Shown: positions 20,144 to 30,084 of the stretch, one piece after another
Layout of the letters: each line of letters starts with the position of its first letter
How positions within the stretch are numbered: position 1 is the first letter of the stretch
Origin: Aureococcus anophagefferens
Lineage: Eukaryota; Sar; Pelagophyceae; Pelagomonadales; Pelagomonadaceae
Reading direction: 5' to 3'
Length of the DNA stretch: 64,000 nucleotides
NCBI RefSeq assembly: GCF_000186865.1
Contig: NW_008705570.1
Span: 816,796-880,795, forward strand
Translations under genes and position numbers: made by a program
The notes under the pieces: model-generated
Seen by the model: the letters and a program-made list of their open reading frames with translations, nothing else
The model's database searches: none
What the model was told of the DNA's origin: nothing

Positions 20144-20361
20144 CGGTCCCGTTCCTCGACGAGGTGTCTCTCCGCCGACGATGATGGTGCGGGCAAAGCT
20201 CAAAGCTGGACTTCTATATGGGAAACTCCGACCTGAGCTTGTAACCTCCGCGCCAGCGGCAGCGGCAGCGTCGTCGACAAGACCACCACCGCCGCGGACG
20301 CCGGCGCGTGCCGTCGCGACCCGGTCGCGGAGCACCGGGAGCTCTCGACGCCGAGCGCACG

Positions 20362-21366
20362 ATGATCCGGGCCATGCGGCAGACGCTCATGGGCCGCCCG
20401 TCGCCCCGGGAGCACGCGCCCGGCGGCGCGCACATGGAGCACCAGAACGGCGGCCTCGGCAAGGTCCAGCCGGCGGCCCCCATCGCCGAAAGCCCGCCGC
20501 CGGCCCCCGCGCGGCGCCAGCCGCGGCGGCCGCGGCGCATCATCCTCGTGAGACATGGCCAGTCCGCGGGCAACGTCGACGAGACGGTCTACACGCACAC
20601 GCCCGACTGGAAGGTGTCGCTCACGGACAAGGGCCGCGACCAGGCCCAGGCCGCCGGCCGGTCCTTCAAAAAAATCTTGGACGGCGACGCCGCGGCGGGG
20701 CCCGTCTTCATCTACTCGTCGCCCTACGCGCGGTGCCAGGAGACGGTCGAGCATCTCATCACCGCCGCGGGCGTCCCCGAGTCGCGCATCGTCGGGCGGC
20801 GCCAGGAGCCGCGCATCCGCGAGCAGGACTTTGGCAACTTCCAGGACCCGCAGAAGATGCGCGAGTGCAAGGTCAGCCGCAACGAGTTCGGCCGCTTCTT
20901 CTACCGGTTCCCGAACGGCGAGAGCGGCGCGGACGTCTACGACCGCGTGTCCACGTGGCTCGAGACACTCTACCGCGAGATGGAGTTCGGCCTGATCACG
21001 CCGGACACGACGCTGCTGTTGGTGACCCACGGGTTGACCGCGCGGCTGATTCTCATGCGGTGGTACCACTGGTCCGTCGAGGCCTTCGAGGAGACGTACA
21101 ACCCGGGCAACGCGCAGCTCATGGTCATGGAGCGCCACACGGACGCCGAGGGGGGGTTGTACTACGTGCTCGCGCCCGAGGCCATCGCCGCGATCCGCCT
21201 GCCGGAGGAGGCCCAGGCCCAGGAGGAGATCGAGCGCAAGCGCCAGCTCCTCATCACGAAGAACATGAGCGCGCGCGACATCAAGAACGACTCCGCGCCG
21301 CCGACGCCCGCGGCGACGAAGAAGGCCATGTCCAAGGAGGACTCCGTCGAGGTCCTCGAGTGCTGA
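20362..21366 (+). CDS. Histidine phosphatase superfamily (phosphoglycerate mutase-like) protein
   Basis: 334 residues; the ATG at 20362 is chosen over an upstream in-frame GTG. After a proline-rich N-terminus, RIILVRHGQSAGNVDE near residue 64 gives the RHG catalytic motif, IYSSPYARCQETVEH the second arginine, and LLLVTHGLTARLILMRW near residue 222 the second histidine. The EFGRFFYRFPNGESGADVYDR segment is typical of fungal, plant and protist phosphatases of this fold. It does not closely match the other copy at 16967, so this is not a recent tandem duplicate. The C-terminus is a charged helix. Confidence 0.8.
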   Translation: MIRAMRQTLMGRPSPREHAPGGAHMEHQNGGLGKVQPAAPIAESPPPAPARRQPRRPRRIILVRHGQSAGNVDETVYTHTPDWKVSLTDKGRDQAQAAGRSFKKILDGDAAAGPVFIYSSPYARCQETVEHLITAAGVPESRIVGRRQEPRIREQDFGNFQDPQKMRECKVSRNEFGRFFYRFPNGESGADVYDRVSTWLETLYREMEFGLITPDTTLLLVTHGLTARLILMRWYHWSVEAFEETYNPGNAQLMVMERHTDAEGGLYYVLAPEAIAAIRLPEEAQAQEEIERKRQLLITKNMSARDIKNDSAPPTPAATKKAMSKEDSVEVLEC

Positions 21367-21450
21367 GGGCGCGCCGACGCCGCCGGGGAATTAAACATCG
21401 CGATTCTTGAAGTCGTCGCCGCCTTTGGGGCTGCTATCATCGAGAGCGTT

Positions 21451-23025
21451 ATGGAGGGCGTCCCGCGGCGCAGCGGCCTCGAGCTCTACGTGGATCTCTG
21501 CCTCGGCTTCATGCTCCGGCACCCGCGGGAGCTTGCCGCGGCGCTCGCCGCCGTCGTCGTCGTCGTCGCCTGGACGCGCCGGACGGCGGGCGAGGCGGCG
21601 CCCGTCGCTGCAACGCCGGCGGAGGACGCCGCCCCGCGCGTCGCGGCGCCGGCGGAGGAGCTCCCGCCCGCGCCGGAGGACGCGGCGTCGGGCCAGGCGC
21701 CCCGGAAGAAGAGGCGCCGAGCCAAGCGGTCGTCGTCCGCGGACGAGCTTCCGGCGGAGGCGGCCGCGCCGCCGCCGGCCGCGCCGGCGCCGGCCTCGCC
21801 GCCGCCGGCCGAAGCGCCGCCGGCCGCGGCGCCGGCCTTCGCCGCGCCGCCGTCGCCCGAGGGCGGCTGGATGCACCCCGTGGCCCGGCGCGTCACGCGC
21901 AAGCAGGTCCAGTCGCTCATCGAGCAGGCGCGGCGCGAGCAGGCGACGCTCATCGAGGAGCAGAAGAAGCAGATCGCGACGCTCGCGCGCGCGTCGTCCG
22001 CCGACGAGTGCGAGCCCGCGGAGGCGCGCGACGTCGCGGCCCTCGAGAAGCTGAAGACGCACAACGACCTGCTCAAGAGCCAGCTCAAACGCGCGGGCGT
22101 GACGGCGATCGACGAGGTCGTGAGCTTCGAGGAGGCCAAGGTGAAGCTGCGCGCGGCGGCGGCGCGGCTGCTGGGCGGCGACGGGTCCCTAGAGGACGAG
22201 CGCGAGATGGAGCGCTGGGACGCGTTCCTGCGCGTGCACCCGGAGAAGGCGGCCGAGGAGGCGCGCGCCGCGGCCGCGTGGCGGCGCGACCACGCCCCGG
22301 CGAACGCGGCGGCGCTGCGCGTCGTGCGCGGCTTCGTGCCGCCGGCCATGACCTCGACGGGCGCGTCGCTCGCGCAGCTCGAGGGCCGGCTGCCCAAGGC
22401 CGCGGCGAAGCGCGTCTTCGCCAACCCCGCGCTCTGGCTCACGCGCGCGTCCAAGGGCGCCATCGCCAAGGTCCACATCGCGGACCTGCGGAGCCGCTAC
22501 CACGTCCAGAGCCTGTCGCTCCTGGAGCTGCGGGCGGTCTACGCGGCGCTGCCGGAGGCCTTCGACGACGCAGAAAAGGCGTCCTGGCGCGCGGACCTCG
22601 AGCGGAAGCTCGAGCGCATGGCCAAGGAGACCCTGCCGCCGGCGAAGCGCGCGCCGGCGGTCTACGGCGCCGCGGGCGCCTGGGCCGACGGCTTCGAAAT
22701 TGGCGGCGCGGGTCCCGCCGAGGACCTCGACGACGCGCTCCTGCCGTTCGGCGCCGACGACGACGCGCTCCCGGAGCCGCCGGCGAAGGAGGCCGCCGTC
22801 GCCGCGCCGCGGCCCGCGCCCCCGCCGCGCGCCGCGCCGCCGCCGCGCCGCCAGAAGCCGGACGTCTTCGCGGCGATCCGCGCGAAGCGCGGCGACGAGA
22901 ACAAGGGCAAGGCGTCGCTCCTCGCGGCCATCGAGCGCAAGTCGGCATCGGCGGACTTCACGTCGCCGCGCCGCGCCATGGCCAACCTCCTCCAGAACGC
23001 GCTCGCGAAGCGGCGCGTGGACTAG
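21451..23025 (+). CDS. Single-pass membrane protein with coiled coil and WH2-like C-terminal motifs, function unknown
   Basis: 524 residues from the ATG at 21451. One transmembrane helix lies near residues 25-42 (ELAAALAAVVVVVAW), then a long alanine/proline-rich stretch with a basic cluster (RKKRRRAKRSS). A coiled coil follows at about 145-220 (QSLIEQARREQATLIEEQKKQ). A globular helical domain comes next (about 225-390), then a proline-rich linker. The end has DVFAAIRAKR and SLLAAIERK, which resemble actin-binding WH2 motifs; this is a weak pattern match. The DUF-like central domain is not one I can name. Confidence 0.55.
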   Translation: MEGVPRRSGLELYVDLCLGFMLRHPRELAAALAAVVVVVAWTRRTAGEAAPVAATPAEDAAPRVAAPAEELPPAPEDAASGQAPRKKRRRAKRSSSADELPAEAAAPPPAAPAPASPPPAEAPPAAAPAFAAPPSPEGGWMHPVARRVTRKQVQSLIEQARREQATLIEEQKKQIATLARASSADECEPAEARDVAALEKLKTHNDLLKSQLKRAGVTAIDEVVSFEEAKVKLRAAAARLLGGDGSLEDEREMERWDAFLRVHPEKAAEEARAAAAWRRDHAPANAAALRVVRGFVPPAMTSTGASLAQLEGRLPKAAAKRVFANPALWLTRASKGAIAKVHIADLRSRYHVQSLSLLELRAVYAALPEAFDDAEKASWRADLERKLERMAKETLPPAKRAPAVYGAAGAWADGFEIGGAGPAEDLDDALLPFGADDDALPEPPAKEAAVAAPRPAPPPRAAPPPRRQKPDVFAAIRAKRGDENKGKASLLAAIERKSASADFTSPRRAMANLLQNALAKRRVD

Positions 23026-23116
23026 GCGTGAATTTGCACTGCAACTTTAGTTCAAACAGACACCTTGAAGCGCGGCAAAACCGTGCTGAGAGCATGTCTC
23101 CGATGTTTTAAACATT

Positions 23117-25069
23117 ATGGCCTACAACCACAGCCATCATATCGAGCTGCAACTTGAAAACGACGGCGATGACTTCGTCCACCTAGAGTTTCAATTTGCC
23201 CACGCCTTCCCAGCGACCTATGAACGAGACGATCCGGCGGCATCGTGCTGCTACTTGGACTCGCGCGTCATAGAAAACCTGGGTCTCTATCCAGGAGATC
23301 AAAAGACGATTCGGCTCTATCGGCGCTCGGAGATTCTCGTGCACCATAGCGTCCTCGGACGCAGCGAAGCCGACGCCGCTCTGCTAGCGCTTGGGTCCGC
23401 GCCAAAGACGCGAGGTTATCGGCTGAACAAATTGGTCCTCGGCAAGGAGAATTGCTTTGGTCATAATGGCCACTGGACAGTGTCCCGGCAAGTAGCAGCT
23501 TGGGAGCGCACCGTCGACAAGCAGCGCGTCGGGTGCGACGGCGTGGAGAACAATAAATTCGTGCTCTGGCCGGCGCGCGACGGCGTCGTCGGCCAGCGCG
23601 CCACGGTGCGCGTCGGCCAGGTCGAGCTGGTGCGTGGGGCGCCGCTCTGCGACGACGCGAAGTGGCGCCTGCCGGAGGGCTGCTGCGGCGGCGATTTGGC
23701 CGTCGTCCGGGACCGGCTGCTCGTGGTCCCGCCGCGGGCGCTCTCCGGCGACCTCGTCGACGCGACGGCCGCCGCGGACGCGTTGGACGCCGCGCTGGGC
23801 TGGCGGCCGGCGCCCCACGAGCGCTACCGCGTCGTCGCCTGGCGCGCGTCGGATTCGTGGCGGTACAACGCGAAACGGCAGATCTGGAGCGGAGGGTACT
23901 ATCGGGACGACGAGCTCGCGGCGCACAACGCGTCGCCCTGCGTGGCGCCGCGCGCTGGCGACGGCTTCGCCTTTGCCGCGCTCGTCGACGCGCGCCGGCG
24001 CGCCGGAGCCCTCAAGTGGGAACTCGCGAGCGCGGACGAGACGTCCGTCTTCAAGGTCCTCGTCGTCGACGTCTCGGCCCGCGCGGTCCTCGAGGCCATC
24101 GACGTCGTGGCCCTCCGGCGCAAGACGAACGCGAAGCTCGCGGCGCGCGCCAAGAAGGCGCGCAACGCGGCCGCCGACAAGGCGATCACGCGCGAGACCT
24201 GCGAGAACGTCTCCGAGAAGACGGCGCGGCGGGACTTCCGGCAGGCGCTGCCCCTCGTGCTGGAGCTCGTCGTCGCCGGCGGCGCGCCGGTCCGCGCGCT
24301 CGGCGTCGTCGCCTGCACCTGCCGCGGCGCCCGGGAGACCGTCGCCCGCGTCGCCGACGGCCGCGTCGCGAAGGTGGATTTCGCGAACGTCTGGTCGCAC
24401 AAGACCGTCAGCGACAACGACGCGCTGCCCAAGGACACGGACAACCGGAGCGCGCGCCGGCCGCTCCACTACATCGATTCGCTCCTGTCGCGCGCGGAGC
24501 CGTTGGAGACGTGGCGCGGCCGCGTGAAACGCGGGAGATGCTACCGCGACGCGACCTTCGCGACGCTGCTCAAGAAGCTGACGCGGGACCGCGCCCTGGA
24601 CCCCATGCACTGGGGCCAGAAGCTCTTCTGCGCGGAGCGGCCCGAGTGGGCCCGCGCGATCCCCCACCACTGGCCCGCGCACCGGCTCCGCAACCTCCTC
24701 GGGCTCCTCCGCGCCTTCGCCGAGGCCCTGCCCGAACCGCTGCGCTCCCACGACGCGCTCATCATCTTCGCCGACGACTTCGTCCACGCCTCGCCGGAGA
24801 CCGCCGCCCTCTCGGCCGCGGACAAGGAGTCCGAGAGCGCGCGCACCGCGCGCGTCCTGAGGATCGTCGCCGAGCGCGGCGGCGCCCCGACGGTGTACCG
24901 CGCCCGCGACGCGTTCAAGCGCCCGCTCGCGATCGAGAGCGAGCCGCGCGCGTTGCACGTCGCCGTCTTCGCGCTGCGCCAGGCCCGGTCCACCGGGTCC
25001 GGCGGCGCGGTCAGCGCGAAGCCGCCGCCCCAGCAGCGCAAGGTCTCCGAGTTCTTCGCGCGCAAGTAA
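23117..25069 (+). CDS. Unknown protein with C-terminal PCNA-interacting (PIP) box
   Basis: 650 residues, one exon, ATG at 23117. The last eleven residues are QRKVSEFFARK, an exact Q-x-x-V-x-x-F-F PIP box followed by a basic residue. This is the form used to dock on PCNA and, with basic residues after it, to recruit CRL4-Cdt2. A possible F-box-like helix pair (LPLVLELVVAGGAPVRALGVVACTCRGARE) lies near residues 385-415. The first 140 residues (MAYNHSHHIELQLENDGD...) are encoded by distinctly less GC-rich DNA than the rest, so this may be a fusion of parts with different histories. A nuclear role in replication or repair is inferred only from the PIP box. Confidence 0.6.
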   Translation: MAYNHSHHIELQLENDGDDFVHLEFQFAHAFPATYERDDPAASCCYLDSRVIENLGLYPGDQKTIRLYRRSEILVHHSVLGRSEADAALLALGSAPKTRGYRLNKLVLGKENCFGHNGHWTVSRQVAAWERTVDKQRVGCDGVENNKFVLWPARDGVVGQRATVRVGQVELVRGAPLCDDAKWRLPEGCCGGDLAVVRDRLLVVPPRALSGDLVDATAAADALDAALGWRPAPHERYRVVAWRASDSWRYNAKRQIWSGGYYRDDELAAHNASPCVAPRAGDGFAFAALVDARRRAGALKWELASADETSVFKVLVVDVSARAVLEAIDVVALRRKTNAKLAARAKKARNAAADKAITRETCENVSEKTARRDFRQALPLVLELVVAGGAPVRALGVVACTCRGARETVARVADGRVAKVDFANVWSHKTVSDNDALPKDTDNRSARRPLHYIDSLLSRAEPLETWRGRVKRGRCYRDATFATLLKKLTRDRALDPMHWGQKLFCAERPEWARAIPHHWPAHRLRNLLGLLRAFAEALPEPLRSHDALIIFADDFVHASPETAALSAADKESESARTARVLRIVAERGGAPTVYRARDAFKRPLAIESEPRALHVAVFALRQARSTGSGGAVSAKPPPQQRKVSEFFARK

Positions 25070-25944
25070 GTACGGTCATGTGTCAGGCTTATCTTCTGGC
25101 GCGAGGTGGACGAGTAGGATCAGTGTTGCTTTTGGGTCCTCTGACTTCAAATTGCCCTCAATGCTGGCTTTGCCCGTGATTGACTGTCTGATTGCAAGCT
25201 TCGGATGGCTCGAACTTAAGCCGTGTTTCGCAGCGCCATCCCATTGCCAAACATGTCCACGCTAGTATTCAAGCGTGGCGAACCGCTGCTCATGAGCACG
25301 CTGGCAAATATGCCGCTGGTCGCGTCTCAAAAGGCAGTGCAGCCGGCGGCGCCAAGTGCTGCGCAAAACAACTCGCTCCCCGACAGCATCAACTGCCTGT
25401 GCGTGTTCGCGTGGCACGTGAAGGCGGGGTGAAGGACCGACAGTGACTCGGAGAAGAAGAGGCATAGGCCTGAGGTGCGTCTTCGCGACGCACGTGAAGC
25501 TCGAGCCCGTGCCGCTGAAGCATAGGTGCGTCTTTGCGAAGCAGCGGCTCACGCCCGTGTCGCTCTTTTGGGGCTCGGCCACTGGCAACCAAAAAAAATC
25601 AACCGATTGGCCAAGCACAAACGACTAGTGTTTCGGAGGAGTGCCGGCGTTTTTCGCACGGTCATATCTCCCGAGGATACGCATGTTGTCGCAAACCAAG
25701 AGAATGGCCATGGCCGCGCAACATCCAGTGGTGCAGCGAGGCAATCTTCTTCGGCGGTGAAAGATTTGCAGGCTTGACACAACTTGAACTAGCCTAACTA
25801 GGTACGAGGTGCGCGGTTCGAGACAACATCAAGAGAGCCCTTGATCTTGTGGCGAGAGATGGTGTCGTACGAGGCACTGAGCGGCCGCAGCTGATGCGCG
25901 TTTAGTTTCCCCGTGCCGCAAATTCCCGCAATCCGGAAACGCCC
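25070..25944. other. 875-bp AT-richer intergenic region with degenerate repeats
   Basis: The longest gene-free stretch. Base composition is far less GC-rich than the flanking genes and no conserved frame is visible. It holds three imperfect copies of GTGCGTCTTCGCGACGCACG-like sequence (starting near 25397, 25473 and 25525), each partly self-complementary. On the minus strand this reads as a broken repeat of AKTHL. The last part (about 25800-25940) should hold the promoter of the exonuclease gene. Confidence 0.6.
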
Positions 25945-26694
25945 ATGAGCGCCGTCGCCGTGTGCCGGGCCTGGGCGCGGCGCGTCTTCAACGCCTGGCG
26001 GCCGCTCGTGCCGCCGCGGCGGCGGCTCAAGCCCGTGAAGCTCGAGAGCGCGTTCCTCGAGGCCGGCGGCTCCGTGGACCTGGCGTCCGACGCGTCGTGG
26101 CGCGCGCTCTGGAACGCGAAGCCGCGCGTCGTCGCGCTCGACGCCGAGGGCACGCACTTCTCGCCGCCGCTCCTCGTGCAGGTCGCGTACGGCGACCGCG
26201 TGCTCCTCGACGTGCCGGGCCACGTCGTCGTCGGGCGCGAGCTGCGGCGCCTCCTCGCCGACGAGTCCATCACCAAGGTCTTCTTCGGCCCGCCGTCGAG
26301 CGAGAACCTGGGCGTGAAGATGGCGAACGTCGTCGACGTGCAAAAAGTCGCGCACCTCGCGGCGCCGGACCGGCGGCCGGGCCACCTGCCGTCGCTCACG
26401 GCGGCGGCGGCGTCCCTGAGCTTCAACCGCGACCCGCGCCACGTCGTCAAGAACACGCGGATCCAGAAGAGCTTCCGCTTCTACAAGCGGCGGCCCCGCG
26501 GCTTCTCCTGGCTCTCCAAGGAGGTCCGGCTCTACTCCGCCGCCGACGCCTGGGCGACGCTCGAGCTCTACAACGCGCTCAAGGCGCGCGACCCCAGTCG
26601 CCTCGAGACGCACACGACGCGCGGCGCGGCGCAGTACCCGTCCCAGCTCGCGCGGAAACGACGGAAGGCGAAGCGCCGCGAGGACGCGGCCTAG
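25945..26694 (+). CDS. 3'-5' exonuclease of the RNase D (DEDDy) type
   Basis: 249 residues. VVALDAEGT near residue 62 supplies the first D and E of the DEDD site. VVDVQKVAHL supplies the middle aspartate region, and LYSAADAWATLELYNAL near residue 197 supplies the YxxxD of motif III, so all catalytic positions appear to be present. HLPSLTAAAASL matches the conserved helix between motifs II and III. The N-terminus (AVCRAWARRVFNAWRP) is basic and amphipathic and could be a mitochondrial or nuclear signal. Probable role: trimming of structured RNA 3' ends. The C-terminal tail is lysine/arginine rich. Confidence 0.75.
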   Translation: MSAVAVCRAWARRVFNAWRPLVPPRRRLKPVKLESAFLEAGGSVDLASDASWRALWNAKPRVVALDAEGTHFSPPLLVQVAYGDRVLLDVPGHVVVGRELRRLLADESITKVFFGPPSSENLGVKMANVVDVQKVAHLAAPDRRPGHLPSLTAAAASLSFNRDPRHVVKNTRIQKSFRFYKRRPRGFSWLSKEVRLYSAADAWATLELYNALKARDPSRLETHTTRGAAQYPSQLARKRRKAKRREDAA

Positions 26695-26748
26695 GCTGTG
26701 TAGATCTCCTTGGTTTAGTCGAGAGCGGAAAAAATCACGAAACGAGGC

Positions 26749-29505
26749 TCACGCGAAGGTCGGCGGCGGCGGCGGCGGCGGCGCGTCCGCGGCCTTGGCC
26801 CGGGGCGGCGGCGGCGGCGCGACGGCGTCGCTGCCCTCGAGGAGCGCCGCGAACCAGCCGAGGAACGTGCCGCGGCGGAGCACGCCCGCGCCCACGGGGT
26901 CCGCGAAGAACCGCTGCCGCTTCATCTCCGCGTCGCCCAGGACCTCCTTGAGCCCGAGCTTCTCGCACAGCGCGTCGAAGTGGGCCATGCTCAGCTCGCC
27001 CGCGCCGCCGGCGTCGAGCTGGTCGAACCACTCCGCCGCGTCGCGCAGCTGGGCCACGAGGTCCTCGGAGTCCTTCCGCGCGCCGCCGCCGTCGCCGCCG
27101 TCGCCGTTGTCGTCGTCGCCGTCGTCGTCGTCCATGTCGTCGTCGTCGTCGTCCAAAACGTCGTCGAAGAGGTGGTCGCCGCCGGCGTCGCGCGCGAAGA
27201 ATCCCGCCGCGCCCGCGGTGGACGGCAGGTCGTCGTCGTCGTCGTCGTCGTCGGACGTCGCGGGGTCGGCGTCGCGGGGTCCCTTGCCGAAGAGGCCGTC
27301 GCCGTCGCCCCGGAGCTCCTCGTCGCCGTTGGTCTCGCGGCCGAAGCGGCGGTCGTCGTCGTCGCCCCGCGGCGCGGGCGCGGGCGCGGCGCGGCGCGCG
27401 TCGGACGCGCGCTTCTCCGCGCGCGCCTTGGCCGCGGCGACTTCCGCCTCGAGGCGGTCCGCGAGCTTGTCGCGGCGGTCGCGCTCCTCGGACGCGGACA
27501 CGCGCGCCGCGCGCGCGCGGTCGAGCTCGTCGCGCTGGCGCTGGAGCTCGTCCTCGTACTTTTGGAGCCGCGCGGACCACTCGCGCTCCACGGGCGCGTC
27601 CGGAGGGCTTTTGGCCGGCGGGCTCGCCGCGTTCTCGACGTCGCGGACGCCGCCGGACGCGTAGCCGCTCTTGCGGCTCTCGGGCCGCGGCGACGCCGCG
27701 CGCGCGCCGTCCGGCGGCTCCGCGACGGCCGGCGGGTTCGCGACCGCGAAGGCCGTGGAGAAGCGCCGGCCGGGGTGTTTCGGGTCCGCGGGCTTCTCCG
27801 GCGCGGCGACCTTGGGCGCGTGCCAGGGCGCCCACGCGTCGTCGGCCGCGCGCCGGTCGTCCTCGTCCATGAGGCGCCGCCGCGCCTCGACGTCGTAGAC
27901 CGCGCGCTTGTAGGAGTCCAGCAGCACCTCCTTGGCCTCGTTGATGCGGCGGAAGTGGCGCTCCGCGCGCGCGCGGTCGTCGCGCGTGACGTCGCCGTCC
28001 TTCTGGCGGTCCGGGTGCCACCGCATGGAGGCCTTGCGGTAGGCCCGCCGCACGTCCGCGTCGTCGGACCGCGGCGACACGCCCAACACGCCGTAGTGCG
28101 TCGCGTGCTGGAGGTCGCGCGCGCGCCGCGCGCGGTCTCGCCACTGGCGCGCGTCGTCCGCGGACGGCTTCGCCGCGCCGCCCTTTTCGAGTTCGGAGAA
28201 GTCCGCCGCCGCGCCCTCGAAGTCATAGAGGCTCTCGCGGCACTCGGCCCGCACGGCCAGGGCGTTCGCGTAGACGCCGCCCCGCGTCGCCGCGCGGTGC
28301 TTCGAGAGCGCGCTGTCCGCGCGGCCCAACGCGTCCGACGCGCGGCCCAGTCTTAACGCGGCCTTGGCGCAGTTCAACTCGAGCCGCGCCAGGTCGACGC
28401 CCGACGGCGCCGAGTCCTCCGGGTTCTCGCCGCTGAGCTGCGACGATAATTCGAGGGCGTGGCTGAAGTGGGCCAGCGCGCCTTCGAAGTCCTTGCGGCG
28501 CCACGCGCGGTTTCCGGCCGCCGACGCGTTCCAGAAGCGCTCGCCCGACGACCGCAGCGCATCTAACGTAGGAGCGTCGTCCCCGCAGAGGTCCGCGGCG
28601 CGCTTGCCGCCAAAGTCCGAGGACGACGCGTCGCAGTAGAGTTCCGCGTCCGCGCCCGCGCGCATCAGCGCGCGGCAGCAATCCGGCGCCTTCGACACCG
28701 CCGCGACCATCAACGCCGTCAAGCCCCGCGCGTCCGCCACATCCAACGGGTCCTGGTCGCCGCCCGCCGGCGCGCAGGCGTCGGCCGTCAAAAGTAATTC
28801 GACGACCTCCGCGGAGCCGCCGCCCGCCGCGCGGTGCAGCGCGGTCCGTCCGTCTTCGCCGCTCGCCGCGAGCTCGCCGCGGAGCGCGCCGCGCCGCAGG
28901 AGCAGGGAGCAGGCCCCCTTTTCGCCCGACGACGCCGCGTGGCGCAACAAGTCGCCGAGTAGCGCGTCGTAGCGCCCGTCGGCGTCCGTCGTCCCGGGCG
29001 ACAGCGCGCCCCGCAAACGGCACTCGTCGCCGCGCTTCGCGAAGTCGACGAGCGACGGTGCGCCGTCGCCCTTCGCCAGGGCGAGCTCGTGCCGTAACAC
29101 GACGATCTCCTTGACGTAGTCGTCCTCGCGGTCCCGCGCCGCGCCCCGGGCCGCGACGACCTCGTCGTACGCCGCGCGCGCCTCCGCCCTCGCCTCCTCG
29201 AGCTGCGCCTTGTAGCGGTCGCGCGCGCGCTCCGCCTCGAGGACGGCGTCGTGGCGCTCGGCGCGCTCGGCGCGCACGCGCTTCTCCTCCTCCTCGGCCT
29301 CGAGGCTGAGCTCGTAGAGCCGGTCGCTCAGGCGCCAGCCGCCGTCGCTCTGCGAGCCCCGGTCGGGCGACCCGACGGACGCGCGGCCGCTCGCCGCCGA
29401 CGCGCGCGGCGCGCCGCGGTCCCGGAAGAGGCCGCTGTAGCCGTCGTCGGACGACGTCTTGTAGCCGCGGGCCTGGCGCGCGCCGCGGCCGCTGAAGCCG
29501 GCCAT
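26749..29505 (-). CDS. Large DnaJ-domain co-chaperone with coiled coil, ankyrin and TPR-like repeats and acidic tail
   Basis: 918 residues, single exon, ATG at 29505. Order of parts: serine/arginine-rich N-terminus; coiled coil at about 45-140; ankyrin repeats at about 165-290 (DGRTALHRAAGGGSAEVVELLL, ARGLTALMVAAVSKAPDC); TPR-like helices at about 300-440 (ASAAGNRAWRRKDFEGALAHFSHAL). A J-domain follows at about 465-540 (HYGVLGVSPRSDDADVRRAYRK with MRWHPDRQ, the HPD near residue 495). Then come a second coiled coil, a run of aspartates and an EF-hand-like end, and a proline-rich tail. J-domains activate Hsp70; TPR plus J is the DNAJC7-like layout, here extended with ankyrin repeats. Likely cytosolic. 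Confidence 0.75.
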   Translation of the reverse strand: MAGFSGRGARQARGYKTSSDDGYSGLFRDRGAPRASAASGRASVGSPDRGSQSDGGWRLSDRLYELSLEAEEEEKRVRAERAERHDAVLEAERARDRYKAQLEEARAEARAAYDEVVAARGAARDREDDYVKEIVVLRHELALAKGDGAPSLVDFAKRGDECRLRGALSPGTTDADGRYDALLGDLLRHAASSGEKGACSLLLRRGALRGELAASGEDGRTALHRAAGGGSAEVVELLLTADACAPAGGDQDPLDVADARGLTALMVAAVSKAPDCCRALMRAGADAELYCDASSSDFGGKRAADLCGDDAPTLDALRSSGERFWNASAAGNRAWRRKDFEGALAHFSHALELSSQLSGENPEDSAPSGVDLARLELNCAKAALRLGRASDALGRADSALSKHRAATRGGVYANALAVRAECRESLYDFEGAAADFSELEKGGAAKPSADDARQWRDRARRARDLQHATHYGVLGVSPRSDDADVRRAYRKASMRWHPDRQKDGDVTRDDRARAERHFRRINEAKEVLLDSYKRAVYDVEARRRLMDEDDRRAADDAWAPWHAPKVAAPEKPADPKHPGRRFSTAFAVANPPAVAEPPDGARAASPRPESRKSGYASGGVRDVENAASPPAKSPPDAPVEREWSARLQKYEDELQRQRDELDRARAARVSASEERDRRDKLADRLEAEVAAAKARAEKRASDARRAAPAPAPRGDDDDRRFGRETNGDEELRGDGDGLFGKGPRDADPATSDDDDDDDDLPSTAGAAGFFARDAGGDHLFDDVLDDDDDDMDDDDGDDDNGDGGDGGGARKDSEDLVAQLRDAAEWFDQLDAGGAGELSMAHFDALCEKLGLKEVLGDAEMKRQRFFADPVGAGVLRRGTFLGWFAALLEGSDAVAPPPPPRAKAADAPPPPPPPTFA

Positions 29506-30084
29506 CGAGGGTCTGTTTGCGCTGTGCGGTTGCGGTCGCGTCGGCGGGTGAAGCCGCGGCGACGCCGCTGTGCGCTGCCGCTGTGCGACGGTGCACGGGA
29601 CGGCGAGCGCGCGGGCCGCGGCACGGGGTCGACGGCGCGGCGGGGTCGACGACGGCGCCGGCTTACGGGTCGGCAAAGGCGAATTTTGAAGAGGTCGAAC
29701 CGGCGGATGGTAATTGCTTCAAGGTGAGCGATTCTTGAAGTTAGAGAGAAAGACGCCTCGACGCCGCTAGATTCTCCTATTTCGAGTCCGCTCGGTACGG
29801 GGTGTACGGTGTAGTTGGTCGCTAAAATGCTCGCGCCGTGCGGCGCCGCGCGCGCGCCGCGAAGGCACGAACGCGCGCGCTTAGCCGCGGCAATGCGTGC
29901 TTGTTTGAGCACTGTTTTGCACGCATCGCAGAGCAGCGTGTTTTGAAGCATGCTGGTCCAGTGCGCGGGCCTGCATTGTTCCGCGAACTTGGTATATGCG
30001 GCAACTTGCTGTACAACTTGCAGTGGTTGAGGCTTGGTTGCAGCAATCGGGCGAGAGCTGGTGCCGAACGCCGCCGCAGCAGCC
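29506..30084. other. 579-bp divergent intergenic region
   Basis: Lies between the starts of the DnaJ gene (minus) and TSR3 (plus), so it should contain both promoters. It is less GC-rich in its middle (about 29680-29830) and again just before TSR3. I see no repeat, RNA gene or conserved frame in it. Confidence 0.6.

Noticed and set aside
16967..21366. Tandem duplication of phosphoglycerate-mutase-like genes
   Set aside because: The two proteins share only the catalytic motifs and differ in length and insertions, so proximity is likely chance.
25070..25800. Several 60-120 residue open frames in the AT-richer gap
   Set aside because: They overlap on both strands, lack recognisable features and include a degenerate repeat; no support as genes.
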